Source of the DNA: Bacillota bacterium
Lineage (GTDB): Bacteria > Bacillota > Clostridia > Oscillospirales > Ruminococcaceae
Assembly: GCA_023439835.1 (NCBI GenBank)
Contig: JAEXUW010000011.1
Coordinates: 58,152 to 122,151, forward strand
Direction of reading: 5' to 3'
Length of the DNA stretch: 64,000 nt
Part shown: positions 24,696 through 33,214 of the stretch, piece after piece
Layout of the letters: the number at the start of each line of letters is the position of its first letter
Numbering within the stretch: position 1 is the first letter of the stretch
Program-made: the position numbers and the translations under genes
The notes under the pieces: model-generated
Seen by the model: the letters and a program-made list of their open reading frames with translations, nothing else
Databases searched by the model: none
Told to the model about the DNA's origin: nothing

Positions 24696-25823
24696 ATGGA
24701 GACTATTAAAAGAAACATACTTCTAAATCCCGGGCCAGCAACGACAACCGACACGGTAAAAATGGCACAGGTTGTTCCCGACATATGCCCCCGAGAGAAA
24801 GAATTCGGCGACATGATGAGATGGATGAGAGATGAGCTTGTAAAAATAGTCCACGGCGATTTGAAGAAATACACATCGGTATTATTCTGCGGTTCTGGGA
24901 CAATTAACATTGACGTTTTGATAAACTCGCTTTTGCCGGAGGGAAAGAAAATTCTTGTAATAAATAACGGCGCTTATTCAACGAGAGCCGTTGAGGTTTG
25001 TCAGTATTACAGACTTCCCCACATTGATTTGAAATTCCCGTTTGATGAGCGTCCCGACATGGCACTAATCAAAAAGACGCTTGAGGACAATCCGGATATT
25101 GCACTTGTACATACAACACACAATGAAACCGGCACGGGAATACTCAATCCTATAAGGGAAATCGGAGCACTTGTTCACGAATTCGGTGCGGTTTTCACCG
25201 TTGACACCACCTCAACCTACGCTCTGCTTCCGATTGATATTGAGAAGGACAACGTTGATTTTCTCATGGCTTCGGCTCAGAAAGGTCTTATGTCAATGAC
25301 AGGTCTGTCATATGTTGTTGGTAACCGAGAGATAATCGAAAAGAGCAAGGAATATCCCACACGCTCTTATTACTGCAACCTGTTTCTTCAGTATGATTTC
25401 TTTGAGAGAACCGGAGAAATGCATTTTACTCCCCCTGTTCAAACGGTTTATGCGACAAAAAAAGCAATCGATGAATATTGGGCTGAGGGTGAAATACCAA
25501 AATATCAGCGTCACCTAAGGGTATGGAACGCTATTCACGATGGCATTGAAAAGCTCGGTTATAAATACATTATTAAAAAGGAAGAGCAGAGCGGCATGGT
25601 TGTTTCGGTTAAATATCCGAATGATGAAAAGTGGAACTTTGAAGCTGTACATGATTATTGCTTTGACAGAGGCTTCACGATTTATCCGGGAAAGGTTGCA
25701 TCAACAGACACATTCAGGCTTTGCTCACTTGGTGCAATAGACGAGCAGGATATCAAGGACTTCTTTGTTGTCTTTGAAGAGGCCTTGAAAGCTACTGGAG
25801 TAGCGATACCGGCAAAGTATTAA
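24696..25823 (+). CDS. phnW: 2-aminoethylphosphonate-pyruvate transaminase
   Basis: PLP enzyme (375 residues, class V aminotransferase fold) that turns 2-aminoethylphosphonate and pyruvate into phosphonoacetaldehyde and alanine. Seen: NILLNPGPATTTDTVK, HTTHNETGTGILNPI, the PLP aspartate in TVDTTSTYALLPID and the Schiff-base lysine Lys196 in MASAQKGLMSM. The lysine context differs from that in enteric PhnW, so specificity rests largely on the linked phnX and transporter. ATG 24696 has GGGAG upstream; the frame to 24660 lacks a site. First gene of the block. Confidence 0.88.
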   Translation: METIKRNILLNPGPATTTDTVKMAQVVPDICPREKEFGDMMRWMRDELVKIVHGDLKKYTSVLFCGSGTINIDVLINSLLPEGKKILVINNGAYSTRAVEVCQYYRLPHIDLKFPFDERPDMALIKKTLEDNPDIALVHTTHNETGTGILNPIREIGALVHEFGAVFTVDTTSTYALLPIDIEKDNVDFLMASAQKGLMSMTGLSYVVGNREIIEKSKEYPTRSYYCNLFLQYDFFERTGEMHFTPPVQTVYATKKAIDEYWAEGEIPKYQRHLRVWNAIHDGIEKLGYKYIIKKEEQSGMVVSVKYPNDEKWNFEAVHDYCFDRGFTIYPGKVASTDTFRLCSLGAIDEQDIKDFFVVFEEALKATGVAIPAKY

Positions 25824-25847
25824 TTTAATATCACGATAATAAACGAT

Positions 25848-25886
25848 GGGGTTTACTGATTATTTCAGTGAACCCCTGCGTATTTT
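25848..25886 (+). terminator. Attenuator-like hairpin between phnW and the transporter
   Basis: A 12-bp stem (25848-25859 with 25865-25876, one G-T pair) followed by a short T-run (25882-25886). It may reduce read-through into the ABC transporter genes. Confidence 0.6.
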
Positions 25887-25913
25887 TATAAGCACTTTAA
25901 GGAGAGTGAAGGT

Positions 25914-26996
25914 ATGAGTGCGGAATTTTTAAAGATTGAAGGAGTTACAAAAAAGTTCGGTGACTTTGCGGCATTAAGCGATATTGACCTGAGCATAGCC
26001 GAGGGTGAATTTGTGTGCCTTCTCGGGCCGTCAGGCTGTGGAAAGACAACACTTTTAAGAATTATAGCCGGGCTTGAAAAGCAAACTGCGGGGAAGATTT
26101 ATATGCAGGGTGATGATATAACATCACTTCACCCAAGCAAGAGGAATTTCGGCATTGTATTTCAAAGCTATGCGCTTTTCCCCAACATGACTGTGAAACA
26201 AAACATTTCATTCGGGCTCAAAGGCAAGAAGCTTAAAAAAGCCGAGATTGATGAAAAGGTTGCCGCCGTTCTCAAGCAGGTTAATCTTGAGGATCAGATA
26301 AAAAAGTACCCTTCTCAGCTTTCGGGCGGACAGCAGCAGAGAATTGCTCTAGCAAGAGCGCTTGTGCTTTCACCGAAATTTCTGCTTCTTGACGAGCCGC
26401 TTTCAGCGCTAGATGCAAAGGTCAGGCAGAAGGTCAGAAAAGAAATCAAGGCGCTTCAGAGCGAGCTTGGCATTACAACAATAATGGTTACTCACGATCA
26501 GGAAGAGGCACTGACCATGGCGGATAAGATTGTCGTTATGAATAACGCCTGTATTCGTCAAATAGGAACGCCGCAGGAGATTTATGACAATCCTGTTTCA
26601 CCGTTTGTCGCTGATTTCGTCGGCTCTATTAACTTCTTCACCACACCAATCGACGAGCAGAGCGATGAGGCAAAATCAAAAATGAACACCAATCACTATA
26701 AGCTAAAGGCAATCAGACCTGAAAATATCAACATAGTCGGTCAGGATATCGACGGAGGCATAAAGGTTAAGGTCAAGGATATTGAATTTCACGGGCCCGC
26801 ATACAGGCTGACTCTTTCAATGAAGGATGACGGTGAGTATGTTGTTGCTGACGATTATGTTACCATTGATGTTCCGTCAGCCGAGTTTATGGAGCTTGGC
26901 ATAAAGAAAAAGGACAAAATCAAGGTCTTCTTTAAGGAAGATAAGCTGCTGTTTTATAAAACGGACATGGAGGGCAGCAATTTTAAATCACAATAG
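25914..26996 (+). CDS. phnT: ABC transporter ATP-binding protein for 2-aminoethylphosphonate (PhnT-like)
   Basis: A 360-residue ATPase of the PotA/FbpC type: Walker A GPSGCGKTT (about residues 38-46), signature LSGGQQQR, Walker B LLLDEPLSALDAKVR, His switch VTHDQEEA, and a C-terminal TOBE-like regulatory domain. Followed 11 bases later by the fused permease and then the binding protein. The substrate is inferred from phnW and phnX on either side; close relatives carry iron or polyamines. Confidence 0.88.
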   Translation: MSAEFLKIEGVTKKFGDFAALSDIDLSIAEGEFVCLLGPSGCGKTTLLRIIAGLEKQTAGKIYMQGDDITSLHPSKRNFGIVFQSYALFPNMTVKQNISFGLKGKKLKKAEIDEKVAAVLKQVNLEDQIKKYPSQLSGGQQQRIALARALVLSPKFLLLDEPLSALDAKVRQKVRKEIKALQSELGITTIMVTHDQEEALTMADKIVVMNNACIRQIGTPQEIYDNPVSPFVADFVGSINFFTTPIDEQSDEAKSKMNTNHYKLKAIRPENINIVGQDIDGGIKVKVKDIEFHGPAYRLTLSMKDDGEYVVADDYVTIDVPSAEFMELGIKKKDKIKVFFKEDKLLFYKTDMEGSNFKSQ

Positions 26997-27007
26997 GAGG
27001 TGCCACA

Positions 27008-28786
27008 ATGAACAAGAAAGGCTTTCTGAAAAATGTCAGCCTCCCAGAAATGATACAGCGGCTTCTTATAATTGTGATGCTTTGCTGGTTTGCGATATTT
27101 CTGATTGCGCCGATTACTATTATTTTTTCAAAGGCATTTCAGGATAACGGCGGAACATTTGTCGGGCTTGCAAATTTCAATAAGTATTTTCATACGCCGG
27201 CACTGACAATCGCCATAAAAAACTCAATCGACGTTTCACTTCACACAATGGTTATTAGCGTATCTCTAGCATTTCTTTTCGCATACGGAATGACACGGAC
27301 ATCAATGAAGGCAAAGCCGTTATACAGATATATTGCGATGCTTCCGCTGTTTGTTCCCACAATGGTGCACGGACTTTCGCTGATATATCTTTTCGGAAAG
27401 ATGGGAATAGTCACAAAGCTAGGCGGAAGCATTGAGCTTGACGGAAGAACATCAATCATCATCGCCGAGGTTATATACACCTTCCCGCAGGCGTACATGA
27501 TTCTTTCAGTCGCCTTAGGGCATTCGGATTATCGGCTGTATGAGGCTTCATCAACACTAGGGGTAAGCCCGCTTAGAACATTTTTCGGGGTTACTCTCCC
27601 GTCGGTAAAGTACGGAATTATATCGGCATGTGCGGTATGCTTCACATTATGCTTCACTGATTTTGGCGCACCTCAGGTCGTCGGACAAAGGTTTGTCGTT
27701 TTATCGACAAGCATTTATAAACAGGTAATCGGGCAACAAAATATGACCATGGGTGCGGTTGTCGGTGTAATTCTGACAATTCCAGCGGTTGTCGCCTTTG
27801 TCATTGACCGTGTTTCACAGAGAAAGGCGGCGGACGACGGCATTTCTTCAAAGGCTGTCGCTTATAAGATAACAAAGAATAAACCTAAGGATATCACCTA
27901 TCAGTCAATCTGTACGATTATTTCACTGGCTATTCTAACTGTTTTCACCGCAATAATTGCAGCGGCGGTAACAACCAGATGGCCGTATAATATGAAGCTA
28001 ACAGCCAAGCACTTTGATTTTGGCTCAAAGCTTATTGACGGCGGCTCGACAATGGTTTCAACATCAATTAAAATAGCCCTTCTTACCGCTGTTTTTGGAA
28101 CAATCATAGCGTTTTCAATCGCATATCTTGTTCAAAAGTCAACCTCATGGGGCGGTGCTAGAAAGCTCACACATTTTATGTCGATGATACCGATGGCTCT
28201 TCCGGGAATGGTTGTGGGACTAGCGTACATTATGTTTTTCAACAAGCCGTTTTTTGATATATCGGCTTTGGGTATAAGGGTTTCAAACTCATTCACAATA
28301 CTGTATCAGACACTTACAATAATAATTATCGCAAATATAGTACATATGTTTTCGGTCACTTATGTCACGGCAACAACCGCTTTAAAGAAGCTTGACAAGG
28401 AATATGAAAACGTGTCGGACTCAATGAATGTTCCTTTTTATAAAGTATTCCTGCATGTTACAGTCCCCATGTCAATAACGGCGATTTTGGAAATTGCGGT
28501 ATATTTCTTCGTCAATGCAATGGTTACCGTTTCGGCACTGGTTTATTTATATACTCCGAAAAACAGGCCGGCGGCAATAGCTATTCTCAGTATGGACGAC
28601 AACGGCGACTATGCGGCGGCAGCAGCAATGTCAGTGGTAATACTCATCGTAAATATAGGCGCAAGAGTCGTTTATGAGATTGCACTTAAAACAGTCGTCA
28701 AAAGAATCAACCGCTGGAAGACAGGCGAAATTCAAAAGAAAAGTCAAAAGCCCACAGTTCTGCCTTCCCCTGTAAGTCAAAATTAA
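27008..28786 (+). CDS. Fused two-domain ABC permease (PhnU-PhnV-like)
   Basis: A 592-residue inner-membrane protein with about twelve helices in two binding-protein-dependent permease units. Each half has the EAA loop that docks the ATPase: EASSTLGVSPLRTFFGVTLPSVK near residues 179-201 and ENVSDSMNVPFYKVFLHVTVPMS in the second half. In enteric bacteria PhnU and PhnV are separate proteins; here they are one chain, as in FbpB-type iron permeases. GGAGG is seven bases before the ATG. Confidence 0.9.
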   Translation: MNKKGFLKNVSLPEMIQRLLIIVMLCWFAIFLIAPITIIFSKAFQDNGGTFVGLANFNKYFHTPALTIAIKNSIDVSLHTMVISVSLAFLFAYGMTRTSMKAKPLYRYIAMLPLFVPTMVHGLSLIYLFGKMGIVTKLGGSIELDGRTSIIIAEVIYTFPQAYMILSVALGHSDYRLYEASSTLGVSPLRTFFGVTLPSVKYGIISACAVCFTLCFTDFGAPQVVGQRFVVLSTSIYKQVIGQQNMTMGAVVGVILTIPAVVAFVIDRVSQRKAADDGISSKAVAYKITKNKPKDITYQSICTIISLAILTVFTAIIAAAVTTRWPYNMKLTAKHFDFGSKLIDGGSTMVSTSIKIALLTAVFGTIIAFSIAYLVQKSTSWGGARKLTHFMSMIPMALPGMVVGLAYIMFFNKPFFDISALGIRVSNSFTILYQTLTIIIIANIVHMFSVTYVTATTALKKLDKEYENVSDSMNVPFYKVFLHVTVPMSITAILEIAVYFFVNAMVTVSALVYLYTPKNRPAAIAILSMDDNGDYAAAAAMSVVILIVNIGARVVYEIALKTVVKRINRWKTGEIQKKSQKPTVLPSPVSQN

Positions 28787-28829
28787 TACCTCAAATGAGA
28801 TATTAAAAATATTTGAAGGAGAGAAATTT

Positions 28830-29951
28830 ATGAAAAAAAGCAGTTTATTAAAAAAGATTTTTGCGTTCACAGCGGCACTGTCGCTTATGACAGCAGCATT
28901 CTCGGGCTGTGTTGAGAAAACCAGCTCAAGCACAGCTGAAGCGACAACAACAGCCGCACCGACAGGCGACAGCACATCCGATTCAACAGTTGACCCAGCG
29001 TCAATCAAGGACACTATCACAGTATATACAGCCCTTGAGGATGATATTATCGCAAACTATCTGGTTTCATTTAAGGAGAAATACCCGAACATCACCATTG
29101 AAATCGTTCGTGACTCGACAGGAACGGTAATTTCTAAGCTTATTGCCGAAAAGGATGCTCCTGTTGCCGACGTTCTTTGGGGCACAGCGGTAACCTCACT
29201 GCTGGCTCTTGACGAATATGGACTTATTGAGCCGTACAATCCCGTTGGAATGGAAAGAATACTGCCGCAGTTCAGAGACAAGGAAAGCGTTGCACGCTGG
29301 GTAGGAATTGACGTTCCTGAAACAGCAATTCTTGTAAACAAGAGCGAATGTGACAGACTGAACATTCCTGTTCCGACATCATATGCCGACCTTATCAAGC
29401 CGGAATATCAAGGACATATCGCTATGTCAGATCCAACCTCATCAGGAACAGGCCTTTTCATCATCAACTCAATTCTTCAGATTATGGGTGAGGAAGCAGG
29501 CTGGGAATATCTTGACGCCTTTGACAAGAATGTAATTGAGTACACCTCATCAGGCTCTAAGCCAGCGAAAATGGCAGCTGCCGGTGAAGCGATAATCGGA
29601 CTTTCAATGGGATACAGATGCGTTACACTTGCAAATGACAGCGAAGAATGTGTCGTCGTGTTCCCGTCAGAGGGTTCAGGCTGGGACGTTGAAGCAAACT
29701 GTCTAATTAAAAAGGACAATATCAAGGAAGCTTCAAAGATATTCCTTGACTGGGCAATTTCAGAAGAGGCAATGGAGGCTTACCGCGTTGAATATCCAAT
29801 CGTTGCAACAGGCGGAGACGGCTCAGTTCCCAATGGCTATAATCAGGACCCTGTAAAGAACCTATATCCTGACATTGACCTTTATGCAATGGCAGAAGGA
29901 CGTTCGGCTTTCTTTGAGGAATTCTCAAGACGCTATCTCACAGCACAGTAA
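28830..29951 (+). CDS. phnS: 2-aminoethylphosphonate-binding lipoprotein (PhnS-like)
   Basis: A 373-residue class II-like solute-binding protein. Signal peptide with lipobox Cys27 (AAFSGC), Thr/Ser linker, then a PotD/FbpA-type fold: TITVYTALEDDIIANYLVSFKEKYPNI, APVADVLWGTAVTSLLAL, MSDPTSSGTGLFIINSI and a hinge with KPAKMAAAGEAIIGLSMGYR. It is the last gene of the importer and is followed by the hairpin at 29963 and phnX. Ligand assigned by context. Confidence 0.87.
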   Translation: MKKSSLLKKIFAFTAALSLMTAAFSGCVEKTSSSTAEATTTAAPTGDSTSDSTVDPASIKDTITVYTALEDDIIANYLVSFKEKYPNITIEIVRDSTGTVISKLIAEKDAPVADVLWGTAVTSLLALDEYGLIEPYNPVGMERILPQFRDKESVARWVGIDVPETAILVNKSECDRLNIPVPTSYADLIKPEYQGHIAMSDPTSSGTGLFIINSILQIMGEEAGWEYLDAFDKNVIEYTSSGSKPAKMAAAGEAIIGLSMGYRCVTLANDSEECVVVFPSEGSGWDVEANCLIKKDNIKEASKIFLDWAISEEAMEAYRVEYPIVATGGDGSVPNGYNQDPVKNLYPDIDLYAMAEGRSAFFEEFSRRYLTAQ

Positions 29952-29962
29952 TAATAACAAGC

Positions 29963-29990
29963 TCTGTGCCGGAAAATTTTCCGGCACAGA
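29963..29990 (+). repeat. Perfect 28-bp palindrome between phnS and phnX
   Basis: A perfect dyad (12-bp arms, AATT centre). No T-run follows, so it is more likely an mRNA-stabilising or processing hairpin than a terminator; it would separate binding-protein expression from phnX. Confidence 0.8.
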
Positions 29991-30014
29991 ACATAAATAA
30001 TGCCGGAGGCTAAT

Positions 30015-30803
30015 ATGAACAGCAAAATAAAAGCAGTTATCTTTGACTGGGCAGGAACGACGGTAGATTACGGATGCTTTGCCCCCCTTGAAGTTTTTCT
30101 TGATATTTTTTCACAGGCGGGCGTGAGCATTACCATTGAAGAAGCAAGAAAGCCCATGGGCGTATTGAAAATCGAGCATATCAGGATTCTTTTGAACGAG
30201 CCGAGAATAAATTCCGAGTGGGAAAAGGTTCACAACAAAAAGCCTGACAATGAAGATGTTGAAAGACTCTATGCACAGTATGTTCCGTCACTGTTAAAAA
30301 TACTCAAGCAATATTCAGTGCCGAATCCCTATGTTATTGAAACAGTAAAAACCCTTCGTGAAATGGGGCTAAAAATAGGCTCCACCACTGGTTATACCGA
30401 CGAAATGATGGCTGTTGTCGTCCCCGAGGCTGAGAAGAACGGGTATTCGCCCGATTGCTGGTTTTCACCTGACGGGCTTCCTGCAGGGCGACCTCTTCCG
30501 TGGATGATTTATGCAAACGCAACCAAGCTGGGCGTTTATCCGATGTCGCATATTGTCAAGGTCGGCGACACTGTCAGCGATATAAAAGAAGGCAAAAACG
30601 CATCCTGCTGGAGTGTGGGCATAATTGAGGGAAGCAACGAGCTGGGGCTTACACTTGAACAAAAAGAGAATATGCAAAAAGACGAGCTTTTAAAGCTCTA
30701 TGAAATAGTTGAAAAGCGTTATAAAGAAGCCGGCGCAGATTTTGTAATACAAAATATGTCTGAGCTTCCGGCGCTTATCGAAAGAATAAACGCAATGATC
30801 TAA
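30015..30803 (+). CDS. phnX: Phosphonoacetaldehyde hydrolase (phosphonatase)
   Basis: HAD-superfamily enzyme (262 residues) that splits the C-P bond of phosphonoacetaldehyde to acetaldehyde and phosphate. The nucleophile Asp11 is in VIFDWAGTTVDYG; the Schiff-base lysine specific to phosphonatase is Lys52 in RKPMGVLKIEHI; GSTTGYTDEMM and VKVGDTVSDIKEGKNA complete the HAD motifs. The start at 30015 is five bases after GGAGG; an earlier ATG at 30000 lacks a site. Its substrate is the product of phnW. Confidence 0.96.
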   Translation: MNSKIKAVIFDWAGTTVDYGCFAPLEVFLDIFSQAGVSITIEEARKPMGVLKIEHIRILLNEPRINSEWEKVHNKKPDNEDVERLYAQYVPSLLKILKQYSVPNPYVIETVKTLREMGLKIGSTTGYTDEMMAVVVPEAEKNGYSPDCWFSPDGLPAGRPLPWMIYANATKLGVYPMSHIVKVGDTVSDIKEGKNASCWSVGIIEGSNELGLTLEQKENMQKDELLKLYEIVEKRYKEAGADFVIQNMSELPALIERINAMI

Positions 30804-30912
30804 TTTGAATTTTCCAAAATTCTCATATGTACTCACCTGAATTCAAAGCGGACAGCGAAAAGCCGTTGTCCGTTTATTATTCAGGAATATGCAAAGAAGG
30901 AGTGACTTTTCC

Positions 30913-31653
30913 ATGGATATGCATACTAGCAAGCTCCCCGAGCAGCAACGTAAAATTGCAGATTATATATTAAAATATATAAAGCAGAACGGGCTAAAGG
31001 GTGACGCAATCCTCCCCAGTGAGAATCAGCTGGCAGCAAAATTTAGCGTTAACAGAAATGTTGTGCGAACGGCGCTTGGGCATCTTCGTTCACAAGGGTA
31101 TGTGTATTCTATAAAGGGCAAGGGCTTTTTCGTCGCAGCAAGACTAAAGCCGCTTGTATATAAGCATTCCGCAACGATAGGCTTTTCAGAAATAATGGGG
31201 CAGCAAAGCTCCGAATACGATAACAGGCTTATCGGGAGTTCAAAAAGCCGTGCAAAGCCAAGCGATTGTGTTAGATTTAACATTGAACAGGAAGAAAACG
31301 TGTATCATTTGAAAACCCTCAGAAGTATCGGAGATGTCAATTTCGCAGTCTGTTATTCGATTATTCCCGAACGCCATGTGCCTGAGCTTGAACAGTTTTT
31401 GGATGACTACACTTCAATAAACGATATATTTGTGAATAAATATGGATATGATAGACCTGTATGCGATTCAATCAGCATTGCGGCTCAAAACCCGACGGCA
31501 GAGCTTTTGACGTATCTTGATATTTCAGACGGTATGCCTATTTTGTCGATAAACTGCGTTTTCTCGACTGAAGCCACAGGCCCGCTTGAATATTTCAGCA
31601 TAAAGGCAAGAAGCGATATTTTTAAATTCAGAATGGATTTCAACGAAAAATAG
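30913..31653 (+). CDS. GntR/HutC-family regulator with UTRA domain
   Basis: A 246-residue one-component regulator. The N-terminal winged helix is LPEQQRKIADYILKYIKQNGLKGDAILPSENQLAAKFSVNRNVVRTALGHLRSQGYV; the C-terminal UTRA domain (about 90-246) binds a small effector. HutC-type members PhnF and PhnR control phosphonate genes, so this one most likely governs the block starting at phnW through the palindrome at 24602-24621. ATG 30913 follows GGAG; the frame from 30889 has no site. Confidence 0.88.
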   Translation: MDMHTSKLPEQQRKIADYILKYIKQNGLKGDAILPSENQLAAKFSVNRNVVRTALGHLRSQGYVYSIKGKGFFVAARLKPLVYKHSATIGFSEIMGQQSSEYDNRLIGSSKSRAKPSDCVRFNIEQEENVYHLKTLRSIGDVNFAVCYSIIPERHVPELEQFLDDYTSINDIFVNKYGYDRPVCDSISIAAQNPTAELLTYLDISDGMPILSINCVFSTEATGPLEYFSIKARSDIFKFRMDFNEK

Positions 31654-31668
31654 TGTGATGGGGGGACG

Positions 31669-32355
31669 ATGGTGAAAGAGATATTATTTGCAAATTTCAG
31701 TATTGGAATGTTGCTCACCGTATTTGTAAGGCTTTTTCTTGCCGCTGTTTTAGGCGGAATAATCGGACATGAGAGAGAGCACTATAACCGTCCCGCTGGA
31801 ATACGCACTCATGCACTTGTTTGTATCGGCGCAGCACTGATTATGCTTGTTTCAGAGTATGTAAGCACTGTTTATGAAGGCAAGGTTGACCCGACCAGAA
31901 TGGGCGCACAGGTTGTCAGCGGTATCGGTTTTCTGGGTGCGGGGACCATTCTCAAGGAGGGGTTTTCAGTCAAGGGGCTGACGACAGCCGCCAGCCTTTG
32001 GGTAATTTCATGCATCGGCTTAGCTTTGGGAGTTGGATTTTATTCGGGAGCGATAATAGCAACGGCAATGATATATTTCACTTTGCAGTTTCTTAAAAAG
32101 CTGATATTGAAAAAAACAGAAGTCAAGTATATTACACTTATAGTGAAAAGCATTGACAGCGTTGTTCACAGCGCGGTATGTGAGCTTGAAAGGTTTCGCA
32201 TCAGCGTTACATCCACACAGGTTCTGACAAATGAGGACGGCAATACGCTGGTGCTTCGCCTCACTGTTGTCACAAACAGGGACCCTGAGATGTTTTCGTT
32301 TGCTCTGAACAAGCTTAGAATGATTGACGGAGTTTTAAGTGAACACGTCGAATAG
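31669..32355 (+). CDS. MgtC/SapB-family membrane protein
   Basis: A 228-residue protein with about five helices carrying the MgtC signature (GGIIGHEREHYNRPAGIRTHALVCIGAAL, MGAQVVSGIGFLGAGTI, GLTTAASLWVISCIGLALG) and a C-terminal ACT-like domain (about 150-228). MgtC proteins affect magnesium and phosphate homeostasis. It begins 15 bases after the GntR gene, inside the phosphonate/ethanolamine block; phosphate released by phnX might explain its presence, but that is inference. Confidence 0.93.
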   Translation: MVKEILFANFSIGMLLTVFVRLFLAAVLGGIIGHEREHYNRPAGIRTHALVCIGAALIMLVSEYVSTVYEGKVDPTRMGAQVVSGIGFLGAGTILKEGFSVKGLTTAASLWVISCIGLALGVGFYSGAIIATAMIYFTLQFLKKLILKKTEVKYITLIVKSIDSVVHSAVCELERFRISVTSTQVLTNEDGNTLVLRLTVVTNRDPEMFSFALNKLRMIDGVLSEHVE

Positions 32356-32372
32356 AAAAGAGGTTTTCTGCG

Positions 32373-33209
32373 ATGGTTATGGTTGACTGTCATACTCATT
32401 CCGTTTTCTCACCCGACGCTGAAAACACGGTCGGAGAAATGTGTGAAAGAGCAATTGAACGTGGGCTTTCCGTATATGCGATAACCGACCATTGTGAATG
32501 TAACAGGTATTATAAAAAAGAGAATTATAATAAAACAGAGCTGGGGGATTATAACAGTGATGAGCTTATAAAAGGCTCATTCAATGTGCTTGAAGCCGAA
32601 AAAGAAAGGCTTTGTGAGAAGCTGAAGCTTCTTATCGGAATTGAGCTGGGGCAGGCGACCTTTGACACTGAAGTCGCATATAAAGCAATAGCAGACAGCC
32701 GCATTGATTATGTAATAGGCTCAATGCATCAGGCTTTCGGGTTTGAGGACTTTTGTTTTTTAAGGCTTGATGAGCTAAACGTTGACGCCCTTCTCGAAAA
32801 TTATTATAATGAGGTTTATAAGCTTTGTGAGCTTGGGTGCTTTGACTCGCTCGGGCATCTTACATATCCACTTCGATATATTACCGGAGATTTTAAAATT
32901 TCGCCCGATATGAAGCTTCATGAAGAAAAAATCCGAATGAGCCTAAAGCTCCTTTCACAAAAAGGGAAGGCACTTGAAATTAACACCTCGGGGCTTTTTC
33001 AAAATTACGGGAAGATTTTCCCTCCGATTGAATATGTCAAAATGTTCAGAGAATATGGGGGAGAGCTTATTACCTTCGGCTCTGACGCTCATTGTGTCAG
33101 GCATTTGGGCTTTGGCATTGAAAAGGGAATAGAGCTTGCGTCTCAAGCGGGATTTAAGTATGGCTGTTATTATGAAAAAAGAAAGCCGGTAATGTTCAAA
33201 CTGGGGTGA
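32373..33209 (+). CDS. PHP-domain phosphatase (histidinol-phosphatase-like)
   Basis: A 278-residue PHP metallohydrolase: DCHTHSVFSPDAENTV, ITDHCEC, IGIELGQ, DYVIGSMHQ, DSLGHLTYPLR and FGSDAHCVRHLG give the full set of metal ligands. It matches the HisK/HolPase type, yet no histidine genes are near; in this operon it may dephosphorylate a metabolite of phosphonate or ethanolamine breakdown. GAGG lies nine bases upstream; the stop overlaps the region before eutA. Confidence 0.85.
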   Translation: MVMVDCHTHSVFSPDAENTVGEMCERAIERGLSVYAITDHCECNRYYKKENYNKTELGDYNSDELIKGSFNVLEAEKERLCEKLKLLIGIELGQATFDTEVAYKAIADSRIDYVIGSMHQAFGFEDFCFLRLDELNVDALLENYYNEVYKLCELGCFDSLGHLTYPLRYITGDFKISPDMKLHEEKIRMSLKLLSQKGKALEINTSGLFQNYGKIFPPIEYVKMFREYGGELITFGSDAHCVRHLGFGIEKGIELASQAGFKYGCYYEKRKPVMFKLG

Positions 33210-33214
33210 TTTTT

